Shown piece after piece: positions 8,240-14,081 of a stretch of 16,233 nucleotides of DNA. The translations under genes and the position numbers were made by a program. Position 1 is the stretch's first letter. Each line of letters begins with the position of its first letter. Origin of the DNA: CAZMOK01 sp964567785 (lineage in GTDB: Bacteria > Bacteroidota > Bacteroidia > Bacteroidales > JAGOPY01). The notes beneath the pieces were generated by a model that had not been told where the DNA came from, searched no databases, and saw only the letters and a program-made list of their open reading frames with translations. The DNA is taken from NCBI GenBank assembly GCA_964567785.1, contig CAZMOK010000066.1:1-16233 (forward strand). The letters run 5' to 3'.

Positions 8240-8997
8240 TTAGTCAGGTTTGTTCAATTCAGTTATTTTTTTCAATTCCATGGCAAAGCCGATAAGGCTG
8301 CTGAAAGTGAGATCCGGTAATGGAGTTTGAGTTTGAGTTTGAGTTTGAGTTTGAGTTTGNNNNNNNNNNNNNNNNNNNNNNNNNNNNNNNNNNNNNNNNN
8401 NNNNNNNNNNNNNNNNNNNNNNNNNNNNNNNNNNNNNNNNNNNNNNNNNNNNNNNNNNNGAGTTTGAGTTTGAGTTTGAGTTTGAGTTTGAGTTTGGGTT
8501 TGGGTTTGGGTTTGGGTTGGTTGAGATGTGATCAGGACTGTGTACATTCCGGTGTTGTGGCCGAATTGAATATCTGTTGCTGTGTCGCCCCCCATGATGG
8601 ATTTTTCGAGGGTAACACGCGGAAAGTCCATAATGGCCTGCATCGCCATACCCGGTTGCGGCTTCCTCGAAGGGTGGTTTTCACTCTCAAGATAGGGACT
8701 GTGGTAAATACCGTCAATCCTTCCCCCTCCGGCCTCAATTTCAGATATCATCTTTTCATGCACCCTTTCCAGGTCATTTTCGCTCATAAGGCCCTTGCCT
8801 ATCCCCTGCTGGTTGGTCACAATGAATACATATCCGAAGATGCGCGACAAAACTGAAAGAGCCTCAACCACGCCCGGAAGGAACTCAAACTCTTCCCACC
8901 TCTTCACATAGTCGCCGGGCAGCCTCTTGTTGATCACCCCGTCGCGGTCGAGAAAAACTGACCATTCCCTGTCAATACACAAGTCTTTTAAATTCAT
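8240..8997 (-). CDS. gmhB: D-glycero-D-manno-heptose-1,7-bisphosphate phosphatase with (Gln-Thr)n insertion, interrupted by a gap
   Basis: HAD-superfamily phosphatase removing the 7-phosphate of heptose 1,7-bisphosphate. From the start at 8997: catalytic FLDRDG (Asp17, Asp19), VTNQQGIGKG at 59-68, RKPQPG with Lys112, and GGDTATD with Asp138/Asp142. The Cys/His zinc loop of E. coli GmhB is absent; its place is a short HPSRKP loop. After GMYTVLITSQP (to about residue 160) a hexamer array gives repeated Gln-Thr and enters the 100-N gap. Reading literally across the N run gives a false Lys-Leu tail, with a stop at 8272. Keeping the Gln-Thr frame beyond the gap gives TPLPDLTFSSLIGFAMELKK and a stop at 8240-8242, which resembles the normal last helix of this family. 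Starts at 9012 and 9027 are possible, but 8997 gives the usual N-terminus. It overlaps hddC by 26 bases. Confidence 0.85.
8360..8459. other. Assembly gap (100 N) inside the gmhB microsatellite
   Basis: A run of exactly 100 N flanked on both sides by the same hexamer in the same orientation. The repeat itself is the likely reason the assembly broke here. The real number of repeat units is unknown. Confidence 0.97.
8496..8516 (+). other. Potential G-quadruplex motif
   Basis: Four GGG tracts separated by three TTT loops lie on the plus strand, which is the template strand for gmhB. This meets the standard four-tract G-quadruplex pattern. Formation in the cell is inference; it could contribute to polymerase stalling, repeat instability or the adjacent assembly gap. 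Confidence 0.6.
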
Positions 8998-9679
8998 CCT
9001 GGGCTTTTTCATAGTCTTCAGGCACACCTATATCCCTGAAATAGGAAAAACATCTTATTCCATAGAACTCCTCTTCATTACAATATTTTCTGAAGAAGTC
9101 GGTTTCGATGGAAAACTTTTCCGGCAGGTCAAAGCTGTTGAAATAGGACTTTGTAATTAAGTAAACGCCTCCGTTTATATATCCTTCTTTATCGTTTCCC
9201 GATTTTTCCGCAAAGCGGATGATCTTATTGTTGTTGTCGAATTCCACTTCGCCGAACCTGTTTACATTATCCTCATACCTCAGGACGATCAGCGTATCGG
9301 TTTCCTTGATCCACCTGAAATCATTCACCCTTTGCAGGTTGACATCGAAATAGGTGTCGCCGTTCAGGATAAATGCAGCATGTCCTTTTATATAGCCAAA
9401 AGCTTTTTTGATGGCCCCGCCCGTGCCCAGCGGTTCATCCTCAACAGAGTAAACTACCTCCATCGATTTATAGCTTTCACCAAAGTGCGCGATGATCTTA
9501 TCGCTTTTATATCCCACTGAAAGCACGACCCGCCGGATTCCCCATTTATCGAGATAATCGAGCTGGTACTCCAGGAAAGGCCTGTCGTTTACCGGCGCCA
9601 TGGGCTTTGGCAGGTCGCTGACTGCCTCTTTGAGCCTTTCCCCTTTTCCTCCTGCAAGTACAATGGCTTCCCTGATCAT
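8972..9679 (-). CDS. hddC: D-glycero-alpha-D-manno-heptose 1-phosphate guanylyltransferase-like nucleotidyltransferase
   Basis: This 235-residue cytosolic sugar-1-phosphate nucleotidyltransferase shows the family signature LAGGKGERL (8-16), LPKPMAP with Lys25, GTGGAI (85-90) and the metal-binding NGDTYFD (106-112). It is compact, without a left-handed beta-helix domain. The fold alone would also fit other nucleotidyltransferases, but the neighbours gmhA and gmhB in the same operon and hddA close by point to GTP-dependent activation of heptose 1-phosphate to GDP-heptose, the HddC reaction. Its start overlaps the gmhA stop in a four-base ATGA (9676-9679), which suggests coupled translation. Its end overlaps the gmhB start by 26 bases. 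Confidence 0.88.
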   Translation of the reverse strand: MIREAIVLAGGKGERLKEAVSDLPKPMAPVNDRPFLEYQLDYLDKWGIRRVVLSVGYKSDKIIAHFGESYKSMEVVYSVEDEPLGTGGAIKKAFGYIKGHAAFILNGDTYFDVNLQRVNDFRWIKETDTLIVLRYEDNVNRFGEVEFDNNNKIIRFAEKSGNDKEGYINGGVYLITKSYFNSFDLPEKFSIETDFFRKYCNEEEFYGIRCFSYFRDIGVPEDYEKAQDEFKRLVY

Positions 9680-10257
9680 TTCACAAACAGTTTTTTCTCA
9701 ATGATCTCGCAAATGATGTGCCCGATCATAATATGCGATTCCTGTATCCTGGGTGTATCGCGGGAAGGGACCCGCACAATGAAATCGCACAGGTCTTTCA
9801 TTTTGCCGCCGCTGTCGCCTGTAAGACCTGCAATGATCATCTGCTTTTCCTTTGCCTCTTCAATGGCCCTGAGTATGTTCCCTGAATTGCCCGAGGTTGA
9901 AAGGGCGAACAGGACATCCCCCTCATTTCCCATGCCTCGCACCATCCTTGCAAATACTTCATCGTAGCTGTAATCATTGGCCACAGCCGTCAAAAATGAA
10001 GTGTTTACGTGAAGGGCTTCTGCCGGCAACGGTTCCCTGTCGAGAAGGTACCTGCCTGAAAGCTCTGCGGCAAGGTGCTGCGCATCGGCCGCACTACCAC
10101 CGTTTCCGCAAAACAGCACTTTACCACCGGCACAGAAAGTATCGGCACAGGCGTTGGCAATATCTTCAATCTCCTCCAGTAGGGAATTGTTAGCCAGGAT
10201 CTTATTCTTCACTTCCACGGAAGCTTCGATGACTTCTTTAATCCTTTTCATGGTCAT
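9676..10257 (-). CDS. gmhA: Sedoheptulose-7-phosphate isomerase
   Basis: GmhA converts sedoheptulose 7-phosphate to D-glycero-D-manno-heptose 7-phosphate, the first committed step of heptose nucleotide synthesis. The protein is a single SIS (sugar isomerase) domain with NGGSAADAQH (52-61) and STSGNSGNI (120-128). With the start at 10257 it has 193 residues. His61, Glu65, Gln172 and His180 then fall at the same numbers as the zinc/active-site residues of E. coli GmhA (192 residues), which favours this start over ATG at 10266 or 10251. This start also makes an ATGA overlap with the nitroreductase stop, like the overlap with hddC at its other end. Confidence 0.93.
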   Translation of the reverse strand: MTMKRIKEVIEASVEVKNKILANNSLLEEIEDIANACADTFCAGGKVLFCGNGGSAADAQHLAAELSGRYLLDREPLPAEALHVNTSFLTAVANDYSYDEVFARMVRGMGNEGDVLFALSTSGNSGNILRAIEEAKEKQMIIAGLTGDSGGKMKDLCDFIVRVPSRDTPRIQESHIMIGHIICEIIEKKLFVK

Positions 10258-10772
10258 ATTTCCCATTTCACGATTTCATCCAACGGCTTCCGCTGGGTTG
10301 CATGCCTTTCAGTGTCCACTTCATCGGCCGGGTAGCCCAGCGGCAGCATAACCGCAGGTTCGATATTCTTATCAAGTTTCAGTATTTCGGAGCACTTGTC
10401 CTTATCAAAAGCGCATATCCAGCAGGTCCCAAGCCCTTCATCAGCGGCGGCCAGTGTAATGTGGTCCGACATGATCGCCACGTCTATGTCGCTGTGGTCC
10501 TTGCCGTCGCTTCTTTTCCACGACCTGGAATGGTCGCCGCACATAACCAGGATCACAGGGGCCTGCCTGATCCAGGGCCTCGGGTAGGCCTCCCATATAT
10601 TTTCCAGGTTCTCTTTTCCTCTTATCACGTAAATCTTCCAGGGTTGTGCATTGGTTGCCGAAGGGGCTATGCGGCCCGCTTCCAGCACCCTCATCAGCTT
10701 ATCCTCCTCAATGGGCTTGTCCCTGTATTTTCTTACAGAATAACGTCTTTTTGCCAGTTCCAGAAAACTCAT
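10254..10772 (-). CDS. Nitroreductase family FMN oxidoreductase
   Basis: This cytosolic flavoprotein of 172 residues (from ATG at 10772) is probably dimeric. It opens with LAKRRYSVRKYRDKPI, the FMN-phosphate binding start of the nitroreductase fold, followed by RIAPSATNAQPWKIYVI. Later come DHITLAAADEGLGTCWICAFD and PLGYPADE, also diagnostic. At about 170 residues it belongs to the short nitroreductases. The natural substrate is unknown; its place as first gene of the heptose operon does not by itself imply a sugar reaction. A TTG at 10778 could extend it by two residues, but ATG at 10772 is more likely. The stop overlaps the gmhA start (ATGA). Confidence 0.9.
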   Translation of the reverse strand: MSFLELAKRRYSVRKYRDKPIEEDKLMRVLEAGRIAPSATNAQPWKIYVIRGKENLENIWEAYPRPWIRQAPVILVMCGDHSRSWKRSDGKDHSDIDVAIMSDHITLAAADEGLGTCWICAFDKDKCSEILKLDKNIEPAVMLPLGYPADEVDTERHATQRKPLDEIVKWEI

Positions 10773-10789
10773 ACTCAAATCCTTTTCTG

Positions 10790-10797
10790 CAAAGATA
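10790..10797 (-). promoter_or_regulatory. Candidate -7 promoter element for the nitroreductase-gmhA operon
   Basis: The minus strand reads TATCTTTG followed by C, matching TAnnTTTG, 17 bases upstream of the ATG at 10772. No good TTTG is found at -33. The same octamer followed by GC/GCC-type bases precedes the methyltransferase gene. Confidence 0.45.
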
Positions 10798-10820
10798 TAA
10801 TATATGGAATATGAAATGGT

Positions 10821-10854
10821 GATGCCCTATTCTTCCGAAACCTCGATGGGCATC
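10821..10854. other. Weak inverted repeat between the methyltransferase and nitroreductase genes
   Basis: GATGCCC (10821-10827) and GGGCATC (10848-10854) form a 7-base stem with a 20-base loop. It could be a weak transcript end for the methyltransferase gene or a regulator site upstream of the nitroreductase promoter. There is no T tract, so I do not call it a terminator. Confidence 0.25.
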
Positions 10855-10870
10855 TTCCTGTATGTCTTGT

Positions 10871-11653
10871 TTATTTTTCCACTCTGTAAATAAAATCATT
10901 CACTGTGAGGCTGCCTCCTGTGAGTATTGCATATCTCTTAACTTTTTCGTCCGGCATAGACCTGACAAATTCGTCAACTAAAACCCTGAAACCGCCTTTC
11001 TCCAGCCTCACGGGATAGTCGAGGCCGAAATCCCTTACATGATCCGACTGGCCATATTTTTTCTCGCGGTCCTTTGGTGTTTGGAGCGACCTGTCTTCAT
11101 CGGTAACCTCCCTGGCAGGATTTATCGGTGATTGCATGATGCCCCAGCCGCCCGGTTTTAACACGCGGTGAAGTTCTTTCAATGATTTGATATCATCCTC
11201 CACGTGCTCCAGCAGATGGTTACAGATAACAACGTCAAACGTGTTTTCGTCGAAAGGGATCTCATGTACGTCAAAATGAACTGTTGCCCACGGTGATTCG
11301 AGGTCTGCTTTAATGTATTCAAGGTTTTCCAGCGCTTCGAATTTCTTGAGAAAGCAAAGTTCCGGGGCAACATGAAGGACTTTCAGCTTAGCCGAGGTAA
11401 AATCGGTCCTGTCCCTCAGGTATAGCCACATCAGTCGGTGCCGTTCAAGCGAAAGACAGTTGGGGCATAGTGCGTTCTCGCGTGTGGTTACCCTCCCATA
11501 AGGCAGGAACATGCTGTAGGTGCTGCCACAGACAGGGCATTCAACATTGTTCCCCCTGTAGAAAAAACCCAGCACCCTCGCACCAAAATGGCTGAACCGC
11601 TGAAGGTATTTCCTCGGGATAAACCTCAGGAAAAGGCTGATGATCTTCTTCAT
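10871..11653 (-). CDS. SAM-dependent methyltransferase with N-terminal zinc ribbon
   Basis: From ATG at 11653 the protein has 260 residues. An upstream start at 11803 would read through the intergenic repeat and adds only low-complexity sequence, so I reject it. Residues 39-66 carry CPVCG and CPNC, two C-x2-C pairs that look like a zinc ribbon. A class I (type 11) methyltransferase core follows: VLHVAPE at 92-98 (motif I variant lacking the usual GxGxG), FDVVICNHLLEHVEDD at 139-154, and LHRVLKPGGWGIM at 161-173. The substrate is unknown. Similar proteins often occur in polysaccharide loci, and here it lies beside heptose and glycosyltransferase genes. It is transcribed away from hddA and 98 bases upstream of the nitroreductase gene, in the same direction. 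Confidence 0.87.
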   Translation of the reverse strand: MKKIISLFLRFIPRKYLQRFSHFGARVLGFFYRGNNVECPVCGSTYSMFLPYGRVTTRENALCPNCLSLERHRLMWLYLRDRTDFTSAKLKVLHVAPELCFLKKFEALENLEYIKADLESPWATVHFDVHEIPFDENTFDVVICNHLLEHVEDDIKSLKELHRVLKPGGWGIMQSPINPAREVTDEDRSLQTPKDREKKYGQSDHVRDFGLDYPVRLEKGGFRVLVDEFVRSMPDEKVKRYAILTGGSLTVNDFIYRVEK

Positions 11654-11659
11654 GACAGG

Positions 11660-11667
11660 CAAAGATA
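11660..11667 (-). promoter_or_regulatory. Candidate -7 promoter element for the methyltransferase gene
   Basis: The minus strand reads TATCTTTGCC, matching TAnnTTTG, six bases before the ATG at 11653, so the transcript would be nearly leaderless. A TTTA 18 bases upstream is a poor -33 box. Confidence 0.4.
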
Positions 11668-11673
11668 GGGGGA

Positions 11674-11701
11674 AATAGTAAATAATAAATAGTAAAGAGT
11701 A
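11674..11701. repeat. Degenerate AATAGTA heptamer array
   Basis: Four consecutive heptamers, AATAGTA, AATAATA, AATAGTA and AAGAGTA, lie just upstream of the methyltransferase promoter. The unit length equals that of the CTGATAA heptamers found nearby and at the left edge, but the sequence differs. Confidence 0.6.
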
Positions 11702-11722
11702 AACAGGGATTGGTAATTGAAA

Positions 11723-11790
11723 ACTGATAATCCCGATATCGCTTTGCACATACGGGACTTCGCTTCGCTCCGCTGAAGACTGATAACTGG
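11723..11790. repeat. Dispersed intergenic element, copy 2
   Basis: ACTGATAA (11723-11730), then CCCGATATCGCTTTG (11732-11746), then CTTCGCTTCGCTCCGCTGA (11758-11776) and a final ACTGATAACTGG (11779-11790). On the minus strand the left-edge copy has the same order: CCCTATATCGCTTCG, TTCCGCTGA, then CTGATAA heptamers. This copy has extra bases in the core and fewer heptamers. TCCCG at 11731-11735 can pair with CGGGA at 11753-11757. It lies in the 189-base divergent region between the methyltransferase gene and hddA. Confidence 0.7.
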
Positions 11791-11812
11791 ATAAAAAGAT
11801 CATTTCTTTTAC

Positions 11813-11820
11813 TATTTTTG
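11813..11820 (+). promoter_or_regulatory. Candidate -7 promoter element for hddA
   Basis: TATTTTTG followed by C matches TAnnTTTG and lies 22 bases before the hddA ATG. A clear -33 TTTG is lacking; the end of the repeat element (CTGG at 11787-11790) occupies roughly that position. Confidence 0.4.
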
Positions 11821-11842
11821 CTTACCACAAACTGTCAGCAGG

Positions 11843-12868
11843 ATGATAATCAGAGCCAAAGCACCTTTACGCCTGGGACTTGCCGGAGGGGGGTCGGATG
11901 TTTCTCCCTTTTCCGATCTCTACGGAGGAGCTGTGCTGAATGCCACTATCAGCATGCATGCTTTTGCATCCATCAAGTCCCGCGATGACGGTAAGATCAT
12001 AATCCACGCTTTCGACAGGGACGAGAAATACGAATTCGAAAAGACCGATCACCTCGAGCTGAACGGTGAACTGAACCTGATAAAGGGGATCTATAACCGG
12101 ATAGTCAGGGAATTTAGCCACGAGCCGCTGTCGTTCGAGCTTTCCACATATGTTGATGCGCCCCCGGGCTCAGGCCTCGGGACTTCCTCCACACTCGTTG
12201 TTGCCATACTCGGCGCATTTGTGGAGTGGCTCAACCTGCCTCTCGGGGAATACGATATTGCACAGTTAGCTTATGATATTGAGCGGGTCGACCTGAAAAT
12301 GGCCGGCGGTAAGCAGGACCAGTACACCGCCACATTCGGCGGGGTGAACTTCATGGAATTCTTCAAAGAGGGTAAGGTAATTGTGAACCCGCTCCGCATC
12401 AGGGCGCACATTCTCAGCGAGCTGGCCTACAATCTGGTCCTTTTTCATACGGAGATCAGCAGGGAATCATCCAACATCATCGAGATTCAGTCGGAGAACG
12501 TAATGAAAAACGATCAAAAGGCCATCGAGGCCACGCTCAAGCTGAAGGAGCAGGCAATCATGATGAAGGAGGCCATACTGAAGGGCGAGCTCGACAAAAT
12601 AGGCGATATCCTGGATTTCGGCTGGCAAAATAAAAAGCTCATGGCACAGGGTATTTCCAATGCTTACCTTGATGAGATCTACGACACGGCCATAAAGAAC
12701 GGTGCATCGGGCGGAAAGATCTCAGGCGCCGGCGGTGGTGGCTTCATGACCTTTTATTGCCCCGACAACTCCCGCCAGAAAGTCATTAACGCCCTCAAGA
12801 AATACGGCGGCGACGTGAAAAGATACGAATTCACACAGTCGGGCCTCACGAGTTGGAGCTATAGATAA
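11843..12868 (+). CDS. hddA: D-glycero-alpha-D-manno-heptose-7-phosphate kinase
   Basis: GHMP-family kinase of 341 residues that phosphorylates heptose 7-phosphate at C1 to give the 1,7-bisphosphate, the substrate of GmhB. It opens with RAKAPLRLGLAGGGSD, typical of the sugar-kinase branch. It has the ATP-binding PPGSGLGTSS at 107-116, GGKQDQY in the middle, and the C-terminal KISGAGGGGF at 292-301. The neighbours gmhA, gmhB and hddC complete the GDP-heptose route and support the specific assignment over other GHMP kinases such as fucokinase. It is the only pathway gene on the plus strand, with its own likely promoter. A GGATG context at the start gives little Shine-Dalgarno support, as is usual in this phylum. 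It converges with the GT4 gene 42 bases downstream. Confidence 0.92.
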   Translation: MIIRAKAPLRLGLAGGGSDVSPFSDLYGGAVLNATISMHAFASIKSRDDGKIIIHAFDRDEKYEFEKTDHLELNGELNLIKGIYNRIVREFSHEPLSFELSTYVDAPPGSGLGTSSTLVVAILGAFVEWLNLPLGEYDIAQLAYDIERVDLKMAGGKQDQYTATFGGVNFMEFFKEGKVIVNPLRIRAHILSELAYNLVLFHTEISRESSNIIEIQSENVMKNDQKAIEATLKLKEQAIMMKEAILKGELDKIGDILDFGWQNKKLMAQGISNAYLDEIYDTAIKNGASGGKISGAGGGGFMTFYCPDNSRQKVINALKKYGGDVKRYEFTQSGLTSWSYR

Positions 12869-12888
12869 CTGATTGCCGTATTGTCTCT

Positions 12889-12905
12889 ATTGTCAAATTG
12901 ACAAT
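12889..12905. terminator. Palindrome between convergent hddA and glycosyltransferase genes
   Basis: ATTGTCAA and TTGACAAT form perfect 8-base arms around a single A. It sits in the 42-base convergent gap and could act as a bidirectional transcript end. The stem is AT-rich and lacks a flanking T tract, so the call is weak; a protein-binding palindrome is an alternative. Confidence 0.3.
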
Positions 12906-12910
12906 AAGCC

Positions 12911-14047
12911 TTACCTTACATCATCATAAAGTTCCCCGATTGCACCAACAAACTTTTCCCATGAATATTTCTTCTTCTCCTCCTTCACGTTGCCGGTGAA
13001 CTCCACCTCTTTATTCTCGTCATAAAACCTGTGGACAGCATCGGCAATTTCACCCGGCTCGACCCCCGTAACATACCCTACCTTGCCGTCGGGGACCATC
13101 TGGGGCAGGGCTCCCACTCCGGTAACGATCATGGGCTTGTTGAAATGATAAGCCACCTGGGTCACCCCGCTCTGGGTGGCTGATTTGTATGGCTGGACCA
13201 CTATGTCGGAAGCACAGAAATAGAGATAGACATCCGAATTAGGTATGAACTCATTTTCCATCCGGACCCTGTGGGCTACATCCAATTCATCTGCAAGCCT
13301 GGTGTACTTTTCATACTCATCGTAAAACTCGCCTGCCACGATGAGCCTGACACCGGCTTTTTTCAGCCTTTCGTCGGCAAGGGCTTTCAATAAAATATCA
13401 AGTCCTTTGTAATCGCGGATCAGGCCAAAGAACAGCAGGTATTTACCTTCAGGGTCGAGCCCCAGCTTTTCCCTTGCCTCCTTCTTGCCGACCGGCGTGC
13501 CGAAGTTATCATACAAAGGGTGCAGCGAAAGTTTCCTGGACTTGTCCCTGTCGAAGATCTCCAGGTCTTTCAGCACCGAGTCTGACATCACAAGGAAACC
13601 ATCCACAGGCTTCAGGAAATACTTTGTGAGGACCTTGTCGCCGGGCCGGCGTTCGTGGGGTACCACATTGTCGGTGATAGCAATCACTTTTGTCTTCCTG
13701 TTCTTCTTCAGCCTCCGGGCGATAGTGCCCAGGCAGGGCGCCATGAAAGGGATCCAGTATCTTATGATCGCAAGGTCGGCCTTTTCTTTCCTTATTTTCC
13801 TGCCAACACTGAACCAGTTCAGGGGGTTGACAGAGTTGATGGTGGTTATTATTTCGAGTCCTTCGGGCGGCTCCTCTTCTGAATACTGTGTTTTGCCCGG
13901 AAAAAGGAAGGAAGGGTACTGGAGGCTGAAATTATAGATCTTCACCTCATGCCCCGCCTCACCGAAAGCCTTTGCCATCCTTTCGTTGAAAGTGGAAATG
14001 CCACCGCCCCTCAGCGGGTAGGCCGATCCTATGATGATAACCTTCAT
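12911..14047 (-). CDS. Glycosyltransferase family 4 (GT-B fold)
   Basis: This 378-residue protein has a GT-B fold glycosyltransferase pattern. The start MKVIIIGSAYPLRGGGIST carries the glycine-rich loop for the acceptor side. The C-terminal nucleotide-sugar half starts at about residue 190, with LLFFGLIRDYKGLDILLKA and later FCASDIVVQPYKSATQSG. The usual E-x7-E motif of GT4 enzymes is replaced here: the first Glu position lies in the SATQSG segment, and I cannot place a clear E-x7-E pair. The following GVGALPQMVPDGKVGYV is typical. The donor and acceptor are unknown; a role in surface glycan assembly is inferred from the adjacent GT2, DUF4199 and GDP-heptose genes, so GDP-heptose is a possible donor. 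It follows the GT2 gene by 34 bases in the same direction. Confidence 0.9.
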   Translation of the reverse strand: MKVIIIGSAYPLRGGGISTFNERMAKAFGEAGHEVKIYNFSLQYPSFLFPGKTQYSEEEPPEGLEIITTINSVNPLNWFSVGRKIRKEKADLAIIRYWIPFMAPCLGTIARRLKKNRKTKVIAITDNVVPHERRPGDKVLTKYFLKPVDGFLVMSDSVLKDLEIFDRDKSRKLSLHPLYDNFGTPVGKKEAREKLGLDPEGKYLLFFGLIRDYKGLDILLKALADERLKKAGVRLIVAGEFYDEYEKYTRLADELDVAHRVRMENEFIPNSDVYLYFCASDIVVQPYKSATQSGVTQVAYHFNKPMIVTGVGALPQMVPDGKVGYVTGVEPGEIADAVHRFYDENKEVEFTGNVKEEKKKYSWEKFVGAIGELYDDVR

Positions 14048-14081
14048 TGCTGAATTATGGATTTTTCACAAAAGGCACCTA

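Larger units (their letters stand above)
8323..8519. repeat. Hexanucleotide microsatellite GAGTTT/GGGTTT within gmhB, containing a gap
   Basis: Six perfect GAGTTT units occupy 8323-8358, and six more lie at 8460-8495 on the other side of the gap. Three GGGTTT units and a partial GGGTT then follow at 8496-8518. On the coding (minus) strand these are CAAACT and CAAACC, both Gln-Thr, so the variation is synonymous. If the gap is pure repeat, its true length must be 5 modulo 6, which the 100 N placeholder is not. Confidence 0.95.

Noticed and set aside
8272..8358. Lys-Leu repeat tail and stop at 8272 for gmhB
   Set aside because: This frame exists only because the placeholder gap has 100 bases. 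The Gln-Thr frame is continuous in phase on both sides and gives a family-like C-terminus.
8320..8519. A plus-strand frame encoding Glu-Phe/Ser-Leu repeats through the microsatellite
   Set aside because: A six-base repeat leaves every frame without a stop codon open; it runs antisense to gmhB and has no recognisable domain.
11654..11803. Upstream start for the methyltransferase adding 50 residues
   Set aside because: The extension translates the intergenic repeats and passes through a likely promoter; ATG at 11653 gives a normal N-terminus.
13080..13210. Loss of the E-x7-E motif as evidence of an inactive GT4
   Set aside because: The whole region around SATQSGVTQVAYHF looks like a coherent subfamily form, so I do not infer inactivity from this alone.
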